DNA from: Sphingobacteriales bacterium
GTDB taxonomy: Bacteria > Bacteroidota > Bacteroidia > Chitinophagales > JADIYW01
Reading direction: 5' to 3'
DNA: 64,000 bases
Assembly: GCA_016699615.1 (NCBI GenBank)
Contig: CP064984.1
Coordinates: 620,001 to 684,000 of the forward strand
Both the position numbers and the translations under genes were made by a program. Position 1 is the first letter of the stretch. Each line of letters starts with the position of its first letter. The notes below the pieces were generated by a model. The model searched no databases, was not told the DNA's origin, and saw only the letters and a list, made by a program, of their open reading frames with translations. Positions 17,732 to 26,129 of the stretch are shown here, piece after piece.

Positions 17732-19021
17732 TTAATAATGACATTTTTGGCATTCAGTTCCACCTATATCTTCTACAGTTACATCTGCACGTTTGCCTTT
17801 TTTAATCTCATCGTGATATTTTTCAAATACTGAATAATAGTTATTATCAGCGAATTGTACTTTTGTTTCTCTGTGGCAATTGATACACCATCCCATTGAT
17901 AATGGCGCAAATTGTTCTACAACTTCCATTTCTTCAATCTTTCCATGGCAAGTTTGACATTCAATTTTACCTACTTTCACGTGTTGAGAATGGTTAAAAT
18001 ATACGTGGTCAGGTAGGTTGTGAATTTTTACCCATTCTATATTTTTAGGTGCTCTCACAAATTTACCTTCATCTGGATCCCAACCTGAATATGCATATAT
18101 TTTCTTAATTTCATCTTTTCCGTATTTTGGTCCTTCTTGAACATATTTATGACAGTTCATACATATTTGTGTTCCTGGAATACTTGCATGTTTACTTTTT
18201 TCAACTCCTGTGTGGCAATATTGACATTCAATTTTATTTTGGCCAACGTGAAGTGCATGTGAGAACCTAATTGGTTGTTCTGGTGCGTATCCTTGAGAAC
18301 GACCTAAATCAATAGCACCTTTTGCAATATTAAAAATCAATAAGATTACTACTATTATGATAGCAATTGAAGTTAATTTTTTGATTGCTGGTTTGAAAGA
18401 AGTTTCTGATACTGTTTCACCTTTTGATTCACTTACAACTCTATTAAGTTTATTTGTTATATTGAACAATACAACTGCTAATACTAGTAGTAATACAAAT
18501 AATCCTATTAATATTACATTTGAGTTTGATTTTGTTTCTGTTGTTCCTGCAGTATCGCCTGTTGCTGTAGTTGCTGCTCCGCCAGCTGGTGCGCCTGGAT
18601 CTATACCTGCTTGTTTTCCTTTAACATAAATAAATATATTTTTTATCTGGTCATCAGATAAAGTTGGGAAAGCTTGCATTACGCTCTTAGCATTGTCATT
18701 AAATATCTTATTTGCATAAGGATGTCCAGATTTGATTAATGATTGTGAGTTTTTTACCCAAGCAATTAAGTTTTCTTCGGTATCCCATCTGCTCCAAACA
18801 TCAGCTAATGCTGGACCAATCACTTTTCTATCTACTGCGTGGCAAGCTGTACAGTTAGCTTTAAATACATCCATTCCTTCCTTTGCTTTCTCCATCATAG
18901 CTGCATCATCAGCTTTAAGGTCTGGCACTGTTACAGCAGCTTTTAAGCTAATATTTACAGAAAAGAATAATGCAATTAATACTACAAAGCTGTAAATTTT
19001 TTGAATATTATTTTTAAGCAT
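17732..19021 (-). CDS. actA: alternative complex III multiheme cytochrome c subunit ActA with extra N-terminal cytochrome c domain
   Basis: First gene of the respiratory operon. From the ATG at 19021 the protein has 429 residues (a GTG one codon upstream is also open). A signal peptide is followed by a class I cytochrome c domain with CTACH (C57-H61) and a methionine in MQAFPTLS, then a Gly/Ala/Thr-rich linker, a TM helix (about 165-185) and another (about 212-232), and finally the pentaheme ActA region with CQYCH, CMNCH, CQTCH, CINCH and CQKCH. So six hemes are expected in total. The extra N-terminal cytochrome c domain may pass electrons directly towards the CuA site of the oxidase encoded in the same operon (inference). 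Confidence 0.92.
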   Translation of the reverse strand: MLKNNIQKIYSFVVLIALFFSVNISLKAAVTVPDLKADDAAMMEKAKEGMDVFKANCTACHAVDRKVIGPALADVWSRWDTEENLIAWVKNSQSLIKSGHPYANKIFNDNAKSVMQAFPTLSDDQIKNIFIYVKGKQAGIDPGAPAGGAATTATGDTAGTTETKSNSNVILIGLFVLLLVLAVVLFNITNKLNRVVSESKGETVSETSFKPAIKKLTSIAIIIVVILLIFNIAKGAIDLGRSQGYAPEQPIRFSHALHVGQNKIECQYCHTGVEKSKHASIPGTQICMNCHKYVQEGPKYGKDEIKKIYAYSGWDPDEGKFVRAPKNIEWVKIHNLPDHVYFNHSQHVKVGKIECQTCHGKIEEMEVVEQFAPLSMGWCINCHRETKVQFADNNYYSVFEKYHDEIKKGKRADVTVEDIGGTECQKCHY

Positions 19022-19050
19022 CACAAAAAGGCGTTTAATTTTATTGTGGG

Positions 19051-19058
19051 CAAATATA
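19051..19058 (-). promoter_or_regulatory. candidate -7 element of the ACIII/oxidase operon
   Basis: On the minus strand this reads TATATTTG, a match to the Bacteroidota -7 consensus TAnnTTTG, 30 bp before the actA ATG. The 269-bp gap 19022-19290 between actA and the divergent rsmG otherwise shows only AT-rich DNA without a clear stem-loop. No -33 TTG at standard spacing is visible. Confidence 0.45.
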
Positions 19059-19268
19059 ATATCTGTTAGTTAAAATATGTAATTTTTTGTGAATTTTATT
19101 TTATTTAGAATAGATACAAATAGTAATAAGTTATTGAAGTATAATCGTTTAGAAGTATAGCTAAATTTAGTTTTGAAAGAATTTAATAAATGCTTAACAA
19201 GTGTTTAAAAAATATTGAATGCTAATAGATAATTAGTTGAATAAAGATTAATTTCTAATTATATTCTA

Positions 19269-19276
19269 TAATTTTG
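19269..19276 (+). promoter_or_regulatory. candidate -7 element of rsmG
   Basis: TAATTTTG, matching TAnnTTTG, 15 bp before the TTG start of rsmG. It is one of several chance-level matches in this AT-rich gap, supported mainly by position. Confidence 0.3.
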
Positions 19277-19290
19277 TCAAAAATTTTATT

Positions 19291-19893
19291 TTGGACATTA
19301 TCCATAAATATTTCCCACAATTAACGAAACAACAATTTGAACATTTTGTTCAATTAAAAGAATTATATTTTGACTGGAATCAGAAAATAAATGTGATATC
19401 TAGGAAAGATATGGACAATTTCTACGAAAGGCATGTGCTACACAGTTTGAGTATTGCAAATATCTTCAGTTTTTCTGCATCAGATATAATTTTAGATATT
19501 GGAACTGGTGGTGGATTTCCTGGAATACCATTGGCAATACTTTTTTCTGATACTGAATTTCATTTAATTGACTCTATTGGGAAAAAAATTACTGTAGTTG
19601 ATGCTGTTGCAAAATCTTTGAAGTTGGGAAATATAATTACACAATGTGCTAGAGCCGAAAATTATAAATTAGACTACACATACATTGTAACTCGTGCAGT
19701 TGCTCCTTCTGAAAAATTAATTGATTGGGCAGGAAGAAGATTAAAAAACAGCAATGGAATTATTGCATTAAAAGGTGGAGATTTGAAAGATGAATTAGAT
19801 GCAATTGATATAAACTATAAAACTTATGACTTAAGTTCCTATTTTGAAGAATCATTTTTTGATACAAAAAAGATAGTGCATCTATACTACTAA
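19291..19893 (+). CDS. rsmG: 16S rRNA (guanine527-N7)-methyltransferase RsmG
   Basis: SAM-dependent enzyme that methylates G527 of 16S rRNA (GidB). The 200-residue protein starts with TTG, and no ATG fits the conserved N-terminus (YFPQLTKQQFEHFVQLKELY...WNQKINVISR). The SAM-binding motif is ILDIGTGGGFPGIPLAI (about 70-86), followed by LIDSIGKKITVVDAVAKSL and the VTRAVAP motif typical of RsmG. It stands on the plus strand, divergent from the respiratory operon, with the YdjM-like gene 18 bp behind it. Confidence 0.93.
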   Translation: MDIIHKYFPQLTKQQFEHFVQLKELYFDWNQKINVISRKDMDNFYERHVLHSLSIANIFSFSASDIILDIGTGGGFPGIPLAILFSDTEFHLIDSIGKKITVVDAVAKSLKLGNIITQCARAENYKLDYTYIVTRAVAPSEKLIDWAGRRLKNSNGIIALKGGDLKDELDAIDINYKTYDLSSYFEESFFDTKKIVHLYY

Positions 19894-19911
19894 AAATATA
19901 ATTTACAGAAA

Positions 19912-20931
19912 ATGGATTCAGTTACACAGTTTATTCTAGGTGCAAGTGTTGGAGAAGTATGTCTTGGTAAAAAACTTGGCAACAAAGCACTTTTAATTGG
20001 TGGCATTGCAGGCACAATTCCAGATTTAGATGTATTTACACAATGGTTTGTACAATCGCCAGATATATTATTAAGAGTGCATAGAAGTTATAGCCATGCA
20101 GCATTTATACAATTGTTTATGGCTATTCCATTTGTATTTTTATCCTATAAAATCTTTAAAAAAGAAATTAGTGTACTTAGGCTTTATGTATTTTGGTATC
20201 TAGCATTTTTAACACACACACTGTTAGACTGTTGCACAACATATGGTACACAGTTACTCTTGCCTTTTTCGAATAAATTAGTTGCATTCAATAATGTTGC
20301 TGTTGTTGATATATTTTACACATTAATATTTTTAGTTTTATTATTAATATGTTTATTCTTCAAAAGAGATGATAAAAGAAGAATACGATTTGCTTATGCT
20401 TCAATTATAATTAGTAGCATCTATTTATTAATGACATTCTACAACAAGCATAAAGCATTTACATTTTTTGAGCAGCAACTAAAAACTAGAAATATTAACT
20501 ATACTAACTTAAGCGTTTCTCCTACTCTATTTAGTAATTTTTTATGGAACATGATAGCCTATGATGATACTACAATGTATTTGGCAGAATATTCATTACT
20601 ACAAAAAAATGATAGCATAGATATTATTTCTTACAAAAGGAATACTAATTTATTGGCTAACATAAAAAATACTGAATGTGTGAAAACATTATTGTGGTTT
20701 AGTGATGGTAAATATATTGTAGAAGCAAAAGAAAATGACACACTGCAATTTTATGTTACAAAATGGGGACGAACAGATATCACAAAAACAAGCACACAAG
20801 GTGCATTGCCATTTTACTATAAATTATATACAGAAAATGGTGCCATTACTTTTAAGCACATCAAGCCAGACAGCAAAGATATTGATAGAAAAAAGATGTT
20901 CAATATGTTTGTTGATAGAATTTTACAATAA
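19912..20931 (+). CDS. YdjM/DUF457-family membrane-bound metal-dependent hydrolase
   Basis: A 339-residue membrane protein. The start MDSVTQFILGASVGEVCLG and the following GGIAGTIPDLDVF motif are hallmarks of the LexA-regulated YdjM / DUF457 group, thought to be metal-dependent hydrolases; metal ligands are probably the Asp pair in PDLD and His in RSYSHAAF and THTLLDC. Three or four helices lie in the first 180 residues; the last 150 are soluble. The gene follows rsmG closely on the same strand. The substrate is unknown. Confidence 0.78.
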   Translation: MDSVTQFILGASVGEVCLGKKLGNKALLIGGIAGTIPDLDVFTQWFVQSPDILLRVHRSYSHAAFIQLFMAIPFVFLSYKIFKKEISVLRLYVFWYLAFLTHTLLDCCTTYGTQLLLPFSNKLVAFNNVAVVDIFYTLIFLVLLLICLFFKRDDKRRIRFAYASIIISSIYLLMTFYNKHKAFTFFEQQLKTRNINYTNLSVSPTLFSNFLWNMIAYDDTTMYLAEYSLLQKNDSIDIISYKRNTNLLANIKNTECVKTLLWFSDGKYIVEAKENDTLQFYVTKWGRTDITKTSTQGALPFYYKLYTENGAITFKHIKPDSKDIDRKKMFNMFVDRILQ

Positions 20932-20936
20932 CAATT

Positions 20937-21899
20937 TTATTGTTTTACTTTTTTAGCTTCATCAAGCATATATTGTTTTGCCATATTAATGTCTTTCAAC
21001 ACAGCAAAACTTCCTTTGCCTTCCTTTGCTAAATTTTCTTGATTTTTTATAACATAAGGAGTTGGATTGCCTAACAAGAATATCGATGTTTTTATATTTT
21101 TATTTGAATAAGATGCAATCGTTTTAGAAATTTTTCCATACTCACTTTTGCCTGATGTGAACATTCCATCAGTAAAAATTAGGATTCTATTATTTCCATT
21201 TTCAATATAATTTTTTGATGCTGATGTAAAAGCATGTTCTACTGCCAAAGCACCTTGTGTAGTTCCACCAAATTTTATTTTGTCAAATGCTAGAATTATT
21301 TTTTGTTTTTCTGAGCCAGAAGTTGCTGGAAGAATTTCTATAATTTTTGTAGAAAATAAAAGTATTGTTATTACATCTTCAGTTCTAAATAATTCGACAA
21401 TATCTTTAAATCCAGATTTTAAGACATCCATTTTTTCTGATTCATTCATAGATGATGAAATATCAATTAATATTGTCCAATTGTTGCTTGCAAAACCATT
21501 TAGTGTAACTGCTGGGTCTTTAATTGTATCAGTAATAATAGTATTAGGTATTTGTACTATTCGTTCTTTTAGACCAAAATTTCTAAGCGCATATTCTTTT
21601 ACAAAAACGACACCATTTAAGTCATAGTAATCTTTATGTGTAACTTTAATGTAATATTCTTTATCAACATATCGTACTGTTGTTTTAATATTATACTTTC
21701 CATTAGCATCAGTTACAGCAGTATATTTATCCATACCAAATTCTATCACTATAGTTGCATTAGCAATTGGAAGATTTGTTTGCAAATCATAAATTTTACC
21801 TTCCACATGATTGTTTGGAATAATCTTTTCTTGAGCCAACAAACCTTGACTCATTATCAATAATAATACAAAAGCAGTGTATAATTTTTTCATACGCAA
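20937..21899 (-). CDS. secreted protein with carboxypeptidase-regulatory-like and von Willebrand A domains
   Basis: A 320-residue exported protein. Signal peptide about 1-22 (ends LLAQ), then a beta-sandwich of the carboxypeptidase regulatory-like type (about 33-105; GKIYDLQTNLPIANATIVIE), then a vWA domain (about 140-305). The metal-ion-dependent adhesion site is complete: DISSSMNES, a Thr in GGTTQGAL and an Asp in FTDGMF. Such proteins bind ligands or partners in the periplasm or on the surface; no more specific function is visible. It converges with the YdjM-like gene with 5 bp between stops. Confidence 0.82.
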   Translation of the reverse strand: MRMKKLYTAFVLLLIMSQGLLAQEKIIPNNHVEGKIYDLQTNLPIANATIVIEFGMDKYTAVTDANGKYNIKTTVRYVDKEYYIKVTHKDYYDLNGVVFVKEYALRNFGLKERIVQIPNTIITDTIKDPAVTLNGFASNNWTILIDISSSMNESEKMDVLKSGFKDIVELFRTEDVITILLFSTKIIEILPATSGSEKQKIILAFDKIKFGGTTQGALAVEHAFTSASKNYIENGNNRILIFTDGMFTSGKSEYGKISKTIASYSNKNIKTSIFLLGNPTPYVIKNQENLAKEGKGSFAVLKDINMAKQYMLDEAKKVKQ

Positions 21900-21946
21900 G
21901 AAAAGTTAATTACATCAAATGTATGAAAATAGTACAAATATTGTGC

Positions 21947-21954
21947 TATTTTTG
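21947..21954 (+). promoter_or_regulatory. candidate -7 element of the PAP2 gene
   Basis: TATTTTTG matches TAnnTTTG, but it ends only 4 bp before the ATG, so the transcript would be almost leaderless. Chance occurrence is possible. Confidence 0.25.
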
Positions 21955-21958
21955 AAAC

Positions 21959-22702
21959 ATGGTACGTTCTATTTTATTTAGTATTTGCTTTTTAATGCTG
22001 ATTTCTGGCTTTGCACAACAAAGCGCACCAGAAACTCAAATGTATAAATATAAATTAGGTGTAGATATTCCAATTCTAAGTATTGGCATTGGAAGTGGTA
22101 TTGCATCATATATATTATACAAAAAGAAAACACCTATTAGTCTTGAAGAAATCAATGCTTTGAAACCAGAACAAGTCAATAAATTTGATAGAAGTGCTAT
22201 TTATAGAAACTCAAATGGAGCAAAAATTGCATCTGATGTATTTTACTATAGTGCAAGTTTAGCACCAGCATTATTATTTATTGATAAAAATGTAAGAAAA
22301 GATTGGAAATATGTATTGCCAATGTGGGCAGAAGTGTATGGTCTTACTTCTGCATTAACATTATTAACAAAAGAATTAGCGGATAGGAAAAGACCATATG
22401 TCTACAATCAAAACATATCTGCAGAAAGCAAGATAAGTAAAAGTTCAACAGCATCATTCTTTTCAGGACATACAAGTGTAGTTGCTGCCAACACATTTTT
22501 TATTGCTAAGGTATATTCTGATTATCATCCAGATTCAAAATTTAAACCATTGATGTGGACTGGAGCTGCATTAGTGCCAGCCATCACTGGATTGTGTAGA
22601 TATGGTGCCGGAAAACATTTTTTTACTGATATCTTAGTTGGATATGCAGTTGGAGCAGCCATTGGTGTTTTAGTACCACACTTACATAAAGTAAGAAAAT
22701 AA
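21959..22702 (+). CDS. phosphatase PAP2 family membrane protein
   Basis: A 247-residue lipid-phosphate phosphatase. All three PAP2 motifs are present: KELADRKRP (K-x6-RP), FFSGHTSV (SGH) and RYGAGKHFFTD (R-x5-H-x3-D). An N-terminal signal/anchor (about 1-18) and further helices frame them. It probably dephosphorylates an isoprenoid or glycerolipid phosphate on the outer face of the inner membrane, such as undecaprenyl diphosphate recycling, which is inference from the family. It stands alone between divergent and codirectional small genes. Confidence 0.88.
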   Translation: MVRSILFSICFLMLISGFAQQSAPETQMYKYKLGVDIPILSIGIGSGIASYILYKKKTPISLEEINALKPEQVNKFDRSAIYRNSNGAKIASDVFYYSASLAPALLFIDKNVRKDWKYVLPMWAEVYGLTSALTLLTKELADRKRPYVYNQNISAESKISKSSTASFFSGHTSVVAANTFFIAKVYSDYHPDSKFKPLMWTGAALVPAITGLCRYGAGKHFFTDILVGYAVGAAIGVLVPHLHKVRK

Positions 22703-22767
22703 AACATTTTAGTTTAAAACTTGGTACGATTTATGTAATGTAATAGGTAACCAAACTTATTAAACAA

Positions 22768-23025
22768 ATGAAAATTTTTAAAGACATTACGGTAATTGGA
22801 GCTGCTATTTTAGCTATCATTTACATTATTAATCCTACAGCAGGCTTTGTAGAATTTATTCCTGATAATTTTCCGATTATAGGAAATCTAGATGAAGCTG
22901 GCGCAGTGCTTATCATTGTATCTGCATTCAGGTACTTTGGTGTAGAACTAGCAGATTTATTTAATTCTAAGGAAAAAGTAAAGAAAGAAGATAGAAATGT
23001 TATCAAAATAGAAAAAGTAAAGTAA
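22768..23025 (+). CDS. small two-helix membrane protein of unknown function
   Basis: An 85-residue protein with two hydrophobic segments (about 7-27 and 47-62) joined by a short FIPDNFPIIGNLDEA loop, and a Lys/Glu-rich end. The middle part, GNLDEAGAVLIIVSAFRYFG, resembles the DUF1232 (YkvA-type) pattern, but the match is by eye and not certain. A good terminator follows directly, which supports it as a real gene. Confidence 0.6.
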   Translation: MKIFKDITVIGAAILAIIYIINPTAGFVEFIPDNFPIIGNLDEAGAVLIIVSAFRYFGVELADLFNSKEKVKKEDRNVIKIEKVK

Positions 23026-23044
23026 TACAGCTGTATGTATTGTA

Positions 23045-23074
23045 AAACCTCTGATCAATTTCAGAGGTTTTTTT
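23045..23074 (+). terminator. rho-independent terminator after the small membrane protein
   Basis: Perfect 10-bp stem AAACCTCTGA / TCAGAGGTTT with a 6-base loop, followed by a run of T, starting 20 bp after the stop codon at 23025. Confidence 0.85.
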
Positions 23075-23103
23075 ATAAAATTTATTAACTTTAAGAAAAA
23101 AGC

Positions 23104-23949
23104 ATGAAAAAGAATATCCTAATCTTGATGTTGCTATTGAGTACAATAACATTTGTACAAGCACAAAAAAATGACAATAAGAAATCTAAAGATATTGATG
23201 AATTATTTGAAAACTTTGACAATGAACTATTGGGTAAAAATATGAGTTCTATGTTGCAACAAATCCAAGAAAGTCAGAATAATGTGAAATATGATAAAAG
23301 CTATACTTTCAACTTACATTCAAAAGTTAAAAGTGATATTACATCTAACGGAAAAACGGAATCTAATATTATAGGATTTTATTCATCAGATCAGGCAAGT
23401 ATGATGAAACCAGAAAGTTCTAATACTAAACATAGTGAAGATATCAGTATCATTTTTGATAATAAAAATAAAACTATCATCACGATTGATGAGCAAGAAA
23501 AGAGTGGAATGGCTATGAGTCTTGATGGAATTGGAAATATTATGAAACAATTTGGGTCGATGTACCAGAAAGAAGATGCGGAGCAAGAAAAACCAAATTA
23601 TTCGATAACTAAAACTGGAAAAACGAAAACGATATTAGGTTATAGTTGTTCTGAATATTTAATCATTAGTAATGATAAAGATGAAAATACAGAAAGTAGC
23701 GTTTGGGTATCAAAAGATACAAAGATCATTCATTATAATATTATGAATGCATTAGGAAAAGATATGATAGAAAAGAGCAACACCTATAAAAATCAACTCA
23801 ATGGTGCTGTATTGGAAATGCATTCTAAAAATTTAAAAACAGGCAATACTTATGATATGACTGTAATTGAACTCAATCAGAAAAGTATAAGCAAAGATTT
23901 ATCTAACTATAAAATTACAAGTGGGTTTGATTTTAATGCAGAAGATTGA
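23104..23949 (+). CDS. secreted DUF4412-like protein
   Basis: A 281-residue exported protein with a signal peptide ending FVQAQ (about residue 20). The middle and C-terminal half show the DUF4412 pattern: beta-rich segments, TKTGKTKTILGYSCSEYLI (about 168-186) and ESSVWVSKDTKI. DUF4412 proteins are frequent in Bacteroidota, have no established enzymatic role, and are exported. No lipobox is seen. A bidirectional terminator follows. Confidence 0.65.
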   Translation: MKKNILILMLLLSTITFVQAQKNDNKKSKDIDELFENFDNELLGKNMSSMLQQIQESQNNVKYDKSYTFNLHSKVKSDITSNGKTESNIIGFYSSDQASMMKPESSNTKHSEDISIIFDNKNKTIITIDEQEKSGMAMSLDGIGNIMKQFGSMYQKEDAEQEKPNYSITKTGKTKTILGYSCSEYLIISNDKDENTESSVWVSKDTKIIHYNIMNALGKDMIEKSNTYKNQLNGAVLEMHSKNLKTGNTYDMTVIELNQKSISKDLSNYKITSGFDFNAED

Positions 23950-23981
23950 TATAACCTAAGATAGAATTGATATAAAACAGA

Positions 23982-24008
23982 AACGCCTCAAACAATGTTT
24001 GAGGCGTT
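23982..24008. terminator. bidirectional terminator between converging genes
   Basis: Perfect 12-bp stem AACGCCTCAAAC / GTTTGAGGCGTT with a 3-base loop, placed between the stop of the DUF4412-like gene (23949) and the stop of the small lipoprotein gene (24031). Its core CCTCAAACA is shared with the terminator at 24294-24320. Confidence 0.85.
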
Positions 24009-24030
24009 CTTATTCTGAAAGCAGAATAAA

Positions 24031-24210
24031 TTAGTGAGCTTGTACTGTAGAGTCGATAACAGCAACGTTAGAGTCAACTGTTTCAACAACTTCATCTGCA
24101 ACTTCTTCTGTTGTTTCTACTACTTCGTCAGTAGCTTCTTCTGCTTGTTTGCACGCTTGTACTCCTACAAATAATGTAGCAGCAGCAAATAATACGAATA
24201 ATTTTTTCAT
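24031..24210 (-). CDS. small acidic lipoprotein-like protein (copy 1)
   Basis: A 59-residue protein, using the ATG at 24210 (MKKLFVLFAAATLF); the longer frame to 24306 would run through the terminator of the neighbour and is rejected. The signal peptide ends in GVQAC, a lipobox-like site with Cys20, so a lipid-anchored product is likely. The mature part is low complexity, rich in Glu, Thr and Val (EVVETTEEV units) and ends VDSTVQAH. It is paralogous with the gene at 24343-24525, with an identical signal region at DNA level. Function unknown; such small acidic lipoproteins are common in Bacteroidota. Confidence 0.75.
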   Translation of the reverse strand: MKKLFVLFAAATLFVGVQACKQAEEATDEVVETTEEVADEVVETVDSNVAVIDSTVQAH

Positions 24211-24212
24211 TT
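24147..24212. repeat. 66-bp perfect direct repeat, copy 1
   Basis: Covers the first 21 codons and 2 bp upstream of the ATG of lipoprotein copy 1. It is identical, base for base, to 24462-24527. Outside this block the genes diverge. Confidence 0.9.
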
Positions 24213-24234
24213 TTAAAAATTGATTTGGTTGATG

Positions 24235-24242
24235 CAAATATA
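24235..24242 (-). promoter_or_regulatory. candidate -7 element of lipoprotein copy 1
   Basis: TATATTTG on the minus strand, 24 bp upstream of the ATG, followed by GCAT. The same TATATTTGCAT string appears before copy 2, so the match is less likely to be chance. Confidence 0.5.
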
Positions 24243-24293
24243 GTGTGTAAAATGATATATGCTGTAGAAAAGTTGTTAAAAAATGTAAAAAAA

Positions 24294-24320
24294 AAACCTC
24301 AAACATAATGTTTGAGGTTT
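24294..24320 (-). terminator. rho-independent terminator after lipoprotein copy 2
   Basis: On the minus strand: stem AAACCTCAAACA / TGTTTGAGGTTT with a 3-base loop and a following run of at least seven T, 22 bp after the stop of the 24343 gene. Confidence 0.88.
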
Positions 24321-24342
24321 TATCTTTAGTTGCAAACTAATA

Positions 24343-24525
24343 TTAGTGAGCAGATACTGTTGAATCAACAGCTTGAACTGTAGAATCTACAGTTGCTACT
24401 GGCTCTTCAATAACTTCTTCAGTTGTTTCTTCTACTACTTCTTCAGTTGGCTCTTCAGCTGGTTTGCACGCTTGTACTCCTACAAATAATGTAGCAGCAG
24501 CAAATAATACGAATAATTTTTTCAT
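24343..24525 (-). CDS. small acidic lipoprotein-like protein (copy 2)
   Basis: A 60-residue paralogue of the 24031-24210 protein. The signal peptide MKKLFVLFAAATLFVGVQAC is identical; the mature part differs (KPAEEPTEEVVEETTEEV, then VDSTVQAVDSTVSAH, with the VDSTV unit repeated). Cys20 is a probable lipidation site. It has its own candidate -7 element and its own terminator, so both copies look like separate single-gene units. Function unknown. Confidence 0.78.
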   Translation of the reverse strand: MKKLFVLFAAATLFVGVQACKPAEEPTEEVVEETTEEVIEEPVATVDSTVQAVDSTVSAH

Positions 24526-24527
24526 TT
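24462..24527. repeat. 66-bp perfect direct repeat, copy 2
   Basis: The second copy of the repeat at 24147-24212, covering the first 21 codons of lipoprotein copy 2 plus 2 bp upstream. Confidence 0.9.
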
Positions 24528-24559
24528 CTTAATTTTTTAATTTAGTTTAAAATTCAATG

Positions 24560-24567
24560 CAAATATA
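24560..24567 (-). promoter_or_regulatory. candidate -7 element of lipoprotein copy 2
   Basis: TATATTTGCAT on the minus strand, 34 bp before the ATG; same string as before copy 1 although the spacing to the start differs by 10 bp. The rest of the gap 24526-24628 shows no further signal. Confidence 0.5.
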
Positions 24568-24628
24568 AATAAGTGTATTTTATTTTTGGTAAACTCATTT
24601 ATTAAATAATCATTAGATTTATTTTACT

Positions 24629-26122
24629 TTAATCCAAATCCCAATCTTTGGTTCTTTCAACTGCTTTTTTCCAACCTTTAATTAGTTTTAGTCTTCTTTC
24701 GTTATTCATTTTAGGTTTAAAACATGTATCTATTTTTTTGGTAGATTTTATTTTATCAATTGTAAAAAATCCAGTGTATAAGCCTGCAAAAAATGCTGCG
24801 CCAAGTGCAGTAGATTCAATAATTACTGGTCGCTCTACATCTTCTTCTATAATATCTGCTTGAAATTGCATTAAAAGATTATTGGCACATGCACCACCAT
24901 CTACTCTTAATGTTTTTAACTCAAGTGTGGCATCTTTCTGCATGGCTTCAAGTATATCATTTGTTTGATAGGCTAATGACTCTAAAGTTGCTCTGATAAA
25001 ATGTGTTTTTTCTGTTCCTCTTGTCAAACCAAAAACTGCACCTTTGGCGTACATATTCCAATATGGTGCACCCAAACCAACAAATGCTGGCACTACATAA
25101 ACGCCACCTGTGTCATCTACTTTTAGTGCGTATTGTTCTGAGTCTGGTGCTGATTCTATAATTTTTAATCCATCACGTAGCCATTGTATTGCTGCGCCTG
25201 CAATAAATACACTACCTTCGAGTGCATATGTAATGGTATTATCAATTCCCCAAGCTATTGTTGTAATTAATCCAAATTGAGATTGTACCATTTTATTTCC
25301 TGTATTCATCAACATAAAACATCCAGTGCCATAGGTATTTTTTGCTGTGCCTTCTTCAAAACATGCTTGGCCAAATAGTGCGCTTTGTTGATCGCCTGCA
25401 ACGCCTGTAATTGGAATTTCTTCATTGAAGAAAACATCTGGATCTGTGGTACCATAATTGTCTGATGAATTGAGTACTTTAGGTAAAATAGACATTGGCA
25501 CATCTATTTCCATACAAAGGTTTTCATCCCATTTTAGTTCTTTAATATTATATATTAATGTTCTTGATGCATTTGTAAAATCTGTTGCATGTGTTTTGCC
25601 TTTAGTCAAATTCCAAATTAGCCAAGTATCTACAGTACAAAAAAGTAGTTTGCCAAGATGTGCTTTTTCTCTTGCATTTTCTACATTGTCTAATATCCAA
25701 TTTATTTTTGTTCCTGAAAAATATGCGTCAATTACTAATCCTGTATTTTCTCTTACATATTCTTCTAGATTCCTTGCTTTTAGCTCATCGCAAAAACCGG
25801 CTGTTCTTCTGTCTTGCCAAACAATTGCATTATAAATTGGTTTTCCTGTTTCCTTGTCCCAAACAATTGTTGTTTCTCTTTGGTTGGTGATGCCTATTGC
25901 TTCAATCTCTGATGGTTTTATATTTGCCTTTGCAACTACTTCCTTTGCTGTATCTAGTTGTGTTTGCCAAATTTCTTCTGGGTTGTGTTCTACCCAACCT
26001 GGTTTTGGATAAATTTGTGTAAATTCTTTCTGTGCTACTGCAACTATTTTTGCATCTGCATCAAAGAGTATTGCTCTTGAGCTTGTTGTACCTTGGTCTA
26101 ATGCTAAAATGTATTTCTTCAT
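24629..26122 (-). CDS. glpK: glycerol kinase
   Basis: FGGY-family kinase that phosphorylates glycerol to sn-glycerol 3-phosphate in the cytoplasm; 497 residues, the standard length. Signatures include the N-terminal phosphate loop LDQGTTSSRAILFD (about 6-19), the substrate region NQRETTIVWD and WQDRRTAGFC, GVAGDQQSALFGQ, and the C-terminal DGGACANNLLMQFQAD motif. It is separated from sanA by only 7 bp, so it is probably the last gene of a four-gene minus-strand unit. No glycerol facilitator gene is next to it. Confidence 0.95.
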   Translation of the reverse strand: MKKYILALDQGTTSSRAILFDADAKIVAVAQKEFTQIYPKPGWVEHNPEEIWQTQLDTAKEVVAKANIKPSEIEAIGITNQRETTIVWDKETGKPIYNAIVWQDRRTAGFCDELKARNLEEYVRENTGLVIDAYFSGTKINWILDNVENAREKAHLGKLLFCTVDTWLIWNLTKGKTHATDFTNASRTLIYNIKELKWDENLCMEIDVPMSILPKVLNSSDNYGTTDPDVFFNEEIPITGVAGDQQSALFGQACFEEGTAKNTYGTGCFMLMNTGNKMVQSQFGLITTIAWGIDNTITYALEGSVFIAGAAIQWLRDGLKIIESAPDSEQYALKVDDTGGVYVVPAFVGLGAPYWNMYAKGAVFGLTRGTEKTHFIRATLESLAYQTNDILEAMQKDATLELKTLRVDGGACANNLLMQFQADIIEEDVERPVIIESTALGAAFFAGLYTGFFTIDKIKSTKKIDTCFKPKMNNERRLKLIKGWKKAVERTKDWDLD

Positions 26123-26129
26123 ATAATCA

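Noticed and set aside
19022..19290. Riboswitch or small RNA in the gap between actA and rsmG
   Set aside because: No stable stem-loop or known aptamer pattern could be seen in this AT-rich stretch; only candidate -7 elements.
24211..24306. N-terminal extension of the small lipoprotein up to 24306
   Set aside because: It would run through a strong terminator stem and the candidate promoter, and hides the signal peptide that starts at 24210.
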